Shown one piece after another: positions 13,791-15,093 of a DNA stretch of 15,093 nucleotides. Both the position numbers and the translations under genes were made by a program. Position 1 is the stretch's first letter; every line of letters begins with the position of its first letter. The notes beneath the pieces are model-generated. The model was not told the DNA's origin and searched no databases. It saw nothing but the letters and a program-made list of their open reading frames with translations. Source of the stretch: Friedmanniella sp. (GTDB taxonomy: Bacteria; Actinomycetota; Actinomycetes; Propionibacteriales; Propionibacteriaceae); the NCBI GenBank assembly GCA_025964935.1, contig JAOPXW010000149.1, positions 1 to 15,093 on the forward strand, given 5' to 3'.

Positions 13791-14549
13791 GTGCATTCGA
13801 CCGAGACTTCCGACCGGCTCGTCCTGCTGCCCGCCGTGGACGTGGCCGGCGGTCAGGCCGTTCAGCTCGTCCAGGGCCGGGCCGGGACGGAGAGGCGCTT
13901 CGGCGACCCCCGGGCGGCCGCCCAGCGGTGGCAGGCCGCCGGCGCCGAGTGGATCCACCTCGTCGACCTGGACGCCGCCTTCGGCCGGGGGGACAACGCC
14001 GAGATCATCGCCGAGGTCACCTCCCACCTGTCGCTGAACGTCGAGCTGTCCGGGGGGATCCGCGACGACGAGACCCTGGAGCGGGCGCTGGCCACGGGCT
14101 GCGCGCGGGTCAACATCGGCACCGCCGCGCTCGAGAGCCCGGAGTGGTGCGAGGAGATCATCCAGCGCCACGGGGACAAGATCGCCATCGGCCTGGACGT
14201 CCGGGGCACCCGACTCGCCGCCCGGGGCTGGACCCGCGAGGGCGGGGACCTCTTCGAGACCCTGGAGCGCCTCGACCGGGCCGGCTGCGCACGCTTCGTG
14301 GTCACCGATGTCGCCTCCGACGGCATGCTGGCCGGACCGAACCTGGACCTGCTGCGCTCGGTCTGCGAGCGGACCGACAAGCCGGTGGTGGCCAGTGGGG
14401 GCATCTCGACCCTGGAGGACATCACCACCCTGGCCGACCTGGTGCCGCTCGGGGTGGAGGGCGCCATCATCGGCACCGCGCTCTACGTGGGCAACTTCAC
14501 CATCGAGGAGGCCCTCCGCGCCGCCGACCCGCAGGGGAGCGGCCGGTGA
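13791..14549 (+). CDS. priA: Bifunctional phosphoribosyl isomerase A (HisA/TrpF)
   Basis: PriA is a (beta/alpha)8-barrel isomerase. In actinobacteria it opens the ring of ProFAR to PRFAR for histidine and also isomerises phosphoribosylanthranilate for tryptophan. The product is 252 residues. Asp17 (Leu-Pro-Ala-Val-Asp) and Asp136 (Gly-Leu-Asp-Val-Arg-Gly) are the expected acid/base pair. [10 protein letters not shown] and the Arg-Gly-Trp147-Thr-Arg-Glu-Gly-Gly-Asp loop match characterised PriA proteins. Phosphate-binding Gly-Gly-Ile-Ser and Gly-Thr-Ala-Leu-Tyr segments lie near the C-terminus. The dual activity is inferred from family similarity. The GTG start follows TAAGGT by 6 nt with no ribosome binding site. 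The stop overlaps the next gene as GTGA. Confidence 0.95.
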   Translation: MHSTETSDRLVLLPAVDVAGGQAVQLVQGRAGTERRFGDPRAAAQRWQAAGAEWIHLVDLDAAFGRGDNAEIIAEVTSHLSLNVELSGGIRDDETLERALATGCARVNIGTAALESPEWCEEIIQRHGDKIAIGLDVRGTRLAARGWTREGGDLFETLERLDRAGCARFVVTDVASDGMLAGPNLDLLRSVCERTDKPVVASGGISTLEDITTLADLVPLGVEGAIIGTALYVGNFTIEEALRAADPQGSGR

Positions 14550-15093
14550 CGAGCGCGCCCGCCGACAGCTTCCGGCGGACGCCGGCCGCGGGCGAGGAGG
14601 GTGAGCCGAGCGTCGGGCACCCCGTGCAGCACCTGGACGGTCGGCTGCGCGACCTGCTCGCCGGCAAGAAGATCGTGATGACCGGGGTCACCGGGTTCAT
14701 CGGCGAGCAGCTGCTCTGGAAGATCCTGACCGAGCTGCCCGACACGGTCCCGTCGGTCCTGGTGCGGCGCAAGGGCTCCGCCAGCGCCCACGACCGGGTC
14801 GTGTCCCTGGTCAAGAAGCCCATCTTCGCGGCCGCCCGCGAGCAGGCGGGTGGGGCCGCCGAGCTGGTCGCGGCCCGGATCGAGGTGATCGAGGGCGACC
14901 TGCCCGGGGTCCCCGCCCTGCCCGCCGATCTGGACGTGGTCGTGCACTGCGCCGGCGACGTGTCCTTCGACCCGCCCATCAACCAGGCGTTCACCACCAA
15001 CGTGGTCGGGACCAAGGTGTTGATGGACCGGATGCTGGAGGCGGTCACCGGGCCGGACGGCGTACGGACGAAGGTGCCGCACTACGTCCACAT
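14546..15093 (+). CDS. SDR-type acyl-CoA/thioester reductase-like protein (partial, N-terminal)
   Basis: The frame is open from GTG 14546 to the window edge (182 complete codons), so only the N-terminal part is seen. After a variable leader of about 40 residues, a Rossmann nucleotide-binding motif Thr46-Gly-Val-Thr-Gly-Phe-Ile-Gly53 appears, followed by an Arg-Arg-Lys cofactor-side segment. Later comes His-Cys-Ala-Gly-Asp-Val-Ser-Phe-Asp, then Asn-x-x-Gly-Thr. This combination is typical of extended SDRs of the fatty acyl-CoA reductase/male-sterility type (NAD_binding_4, PF07993). Such enzymes reduce acyl thioesters to aldehydes or alcohols. The Tyr-x-x-x-Lys site lies beyond the window, so activity is not confirmed. 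The GTGA overlap with priA implies co-translation, although the pathways seem unrelated. Confidence 0.8.
   Translation, partial: MTSAPADSFRRTPAAGEEGEPSVGHPVQHLDGRLRDLLAGKKIVMTGVTGFIGEQLLWKILTELPDTVPSVLVRRKGSASAHDRVVSLVKKPIFAAAREQAGGAAELVAARIEVIEGDLPGVPALPADLDVVVHCAGDVSFDPPINQAFTTNVVGTKVLMDRMLEAVTGPDGVRTKVPHYVH

Overview
The window is very GC-rich (roughly 70% or more, third codon positions almost all G or C). It carries a bifunctional PriA-type isomerase in place of a plain HisA, an actinobacterial-style DnaE1, and many GTG starts. Together these point to the chromosome of a high-GC actinomycete. The order within Actinomycetota is not decided by the sequence; Propionibacteriales or a related group is a guess. 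Most of the window is housekeeping DNA, and I see no defence island, prophage, CRISPR array, transposase, rRNA or tRNA.

Layout. Positions 1-126 are the tail of an unrecognised + strand gene. Positions 127-433 hold no intact gene, but 224-409 looks like the orphaned 3' end of a decayed gene. Two - strand genes follow: a DoxX-like membrane protein (434-823) and a lipoprotein phosphoesterase (889-2307). The phosphoesterase is divergent from dnaE (2564-6115), the replicative polymerase alpha subunit, which is translationally coupled to a small four-helix membrane protein (6112-6654). A convergent hairpin terminator separates this from a - strand block. In transcription order that block is a VOC protein (9785-9309), a DUF554 membrane protein, AzlC, AzlD and then YbaK. 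The azlD-ybaK gap carries two near-identical 65-bp direct repeats.

From 9893 the + strand carries histidine biosynthesis: hisD-hisC-hisB-hisH, then priA (hisA/trpF), then the start of an acyl-CoA/thioester-reductase-like SDR cut by the window edge. HisC makes histidinol phosphate, which HisD later oxidises to histidine. HisB and HisH act upstream, HisH supplying ammonia to a HisF that is not in the window. PriA isomerises ProFAR and, by family knowledge, also phosphoribosylanthranilate, which links the histidine and tryptophan routes.

The most notable sequence-level signals are: (i) hisD and priA share a TANNNT hexamer exactly 6 nt before a GTG start with no Shine-Dalgarno, which predicts leaderless mRNAs and two transcription units; (ii) six gene junctions use the same 4-nt GTGA stop/start overlap; (iii) an in-frame 15-bp minisatellite sits in the N-terminal extension of hisC; (iv) a 65-bp repeat pair with hairpin potential lies in the azlD-ybaK gap; (v) HisH has a CVGHQ nucleophile elbow where HisH usually has CxGMQ; (vi) DUF554 is translationally coupled to the azlCD exporter. 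I found nothing that can honestly be called a new multi-gene system.
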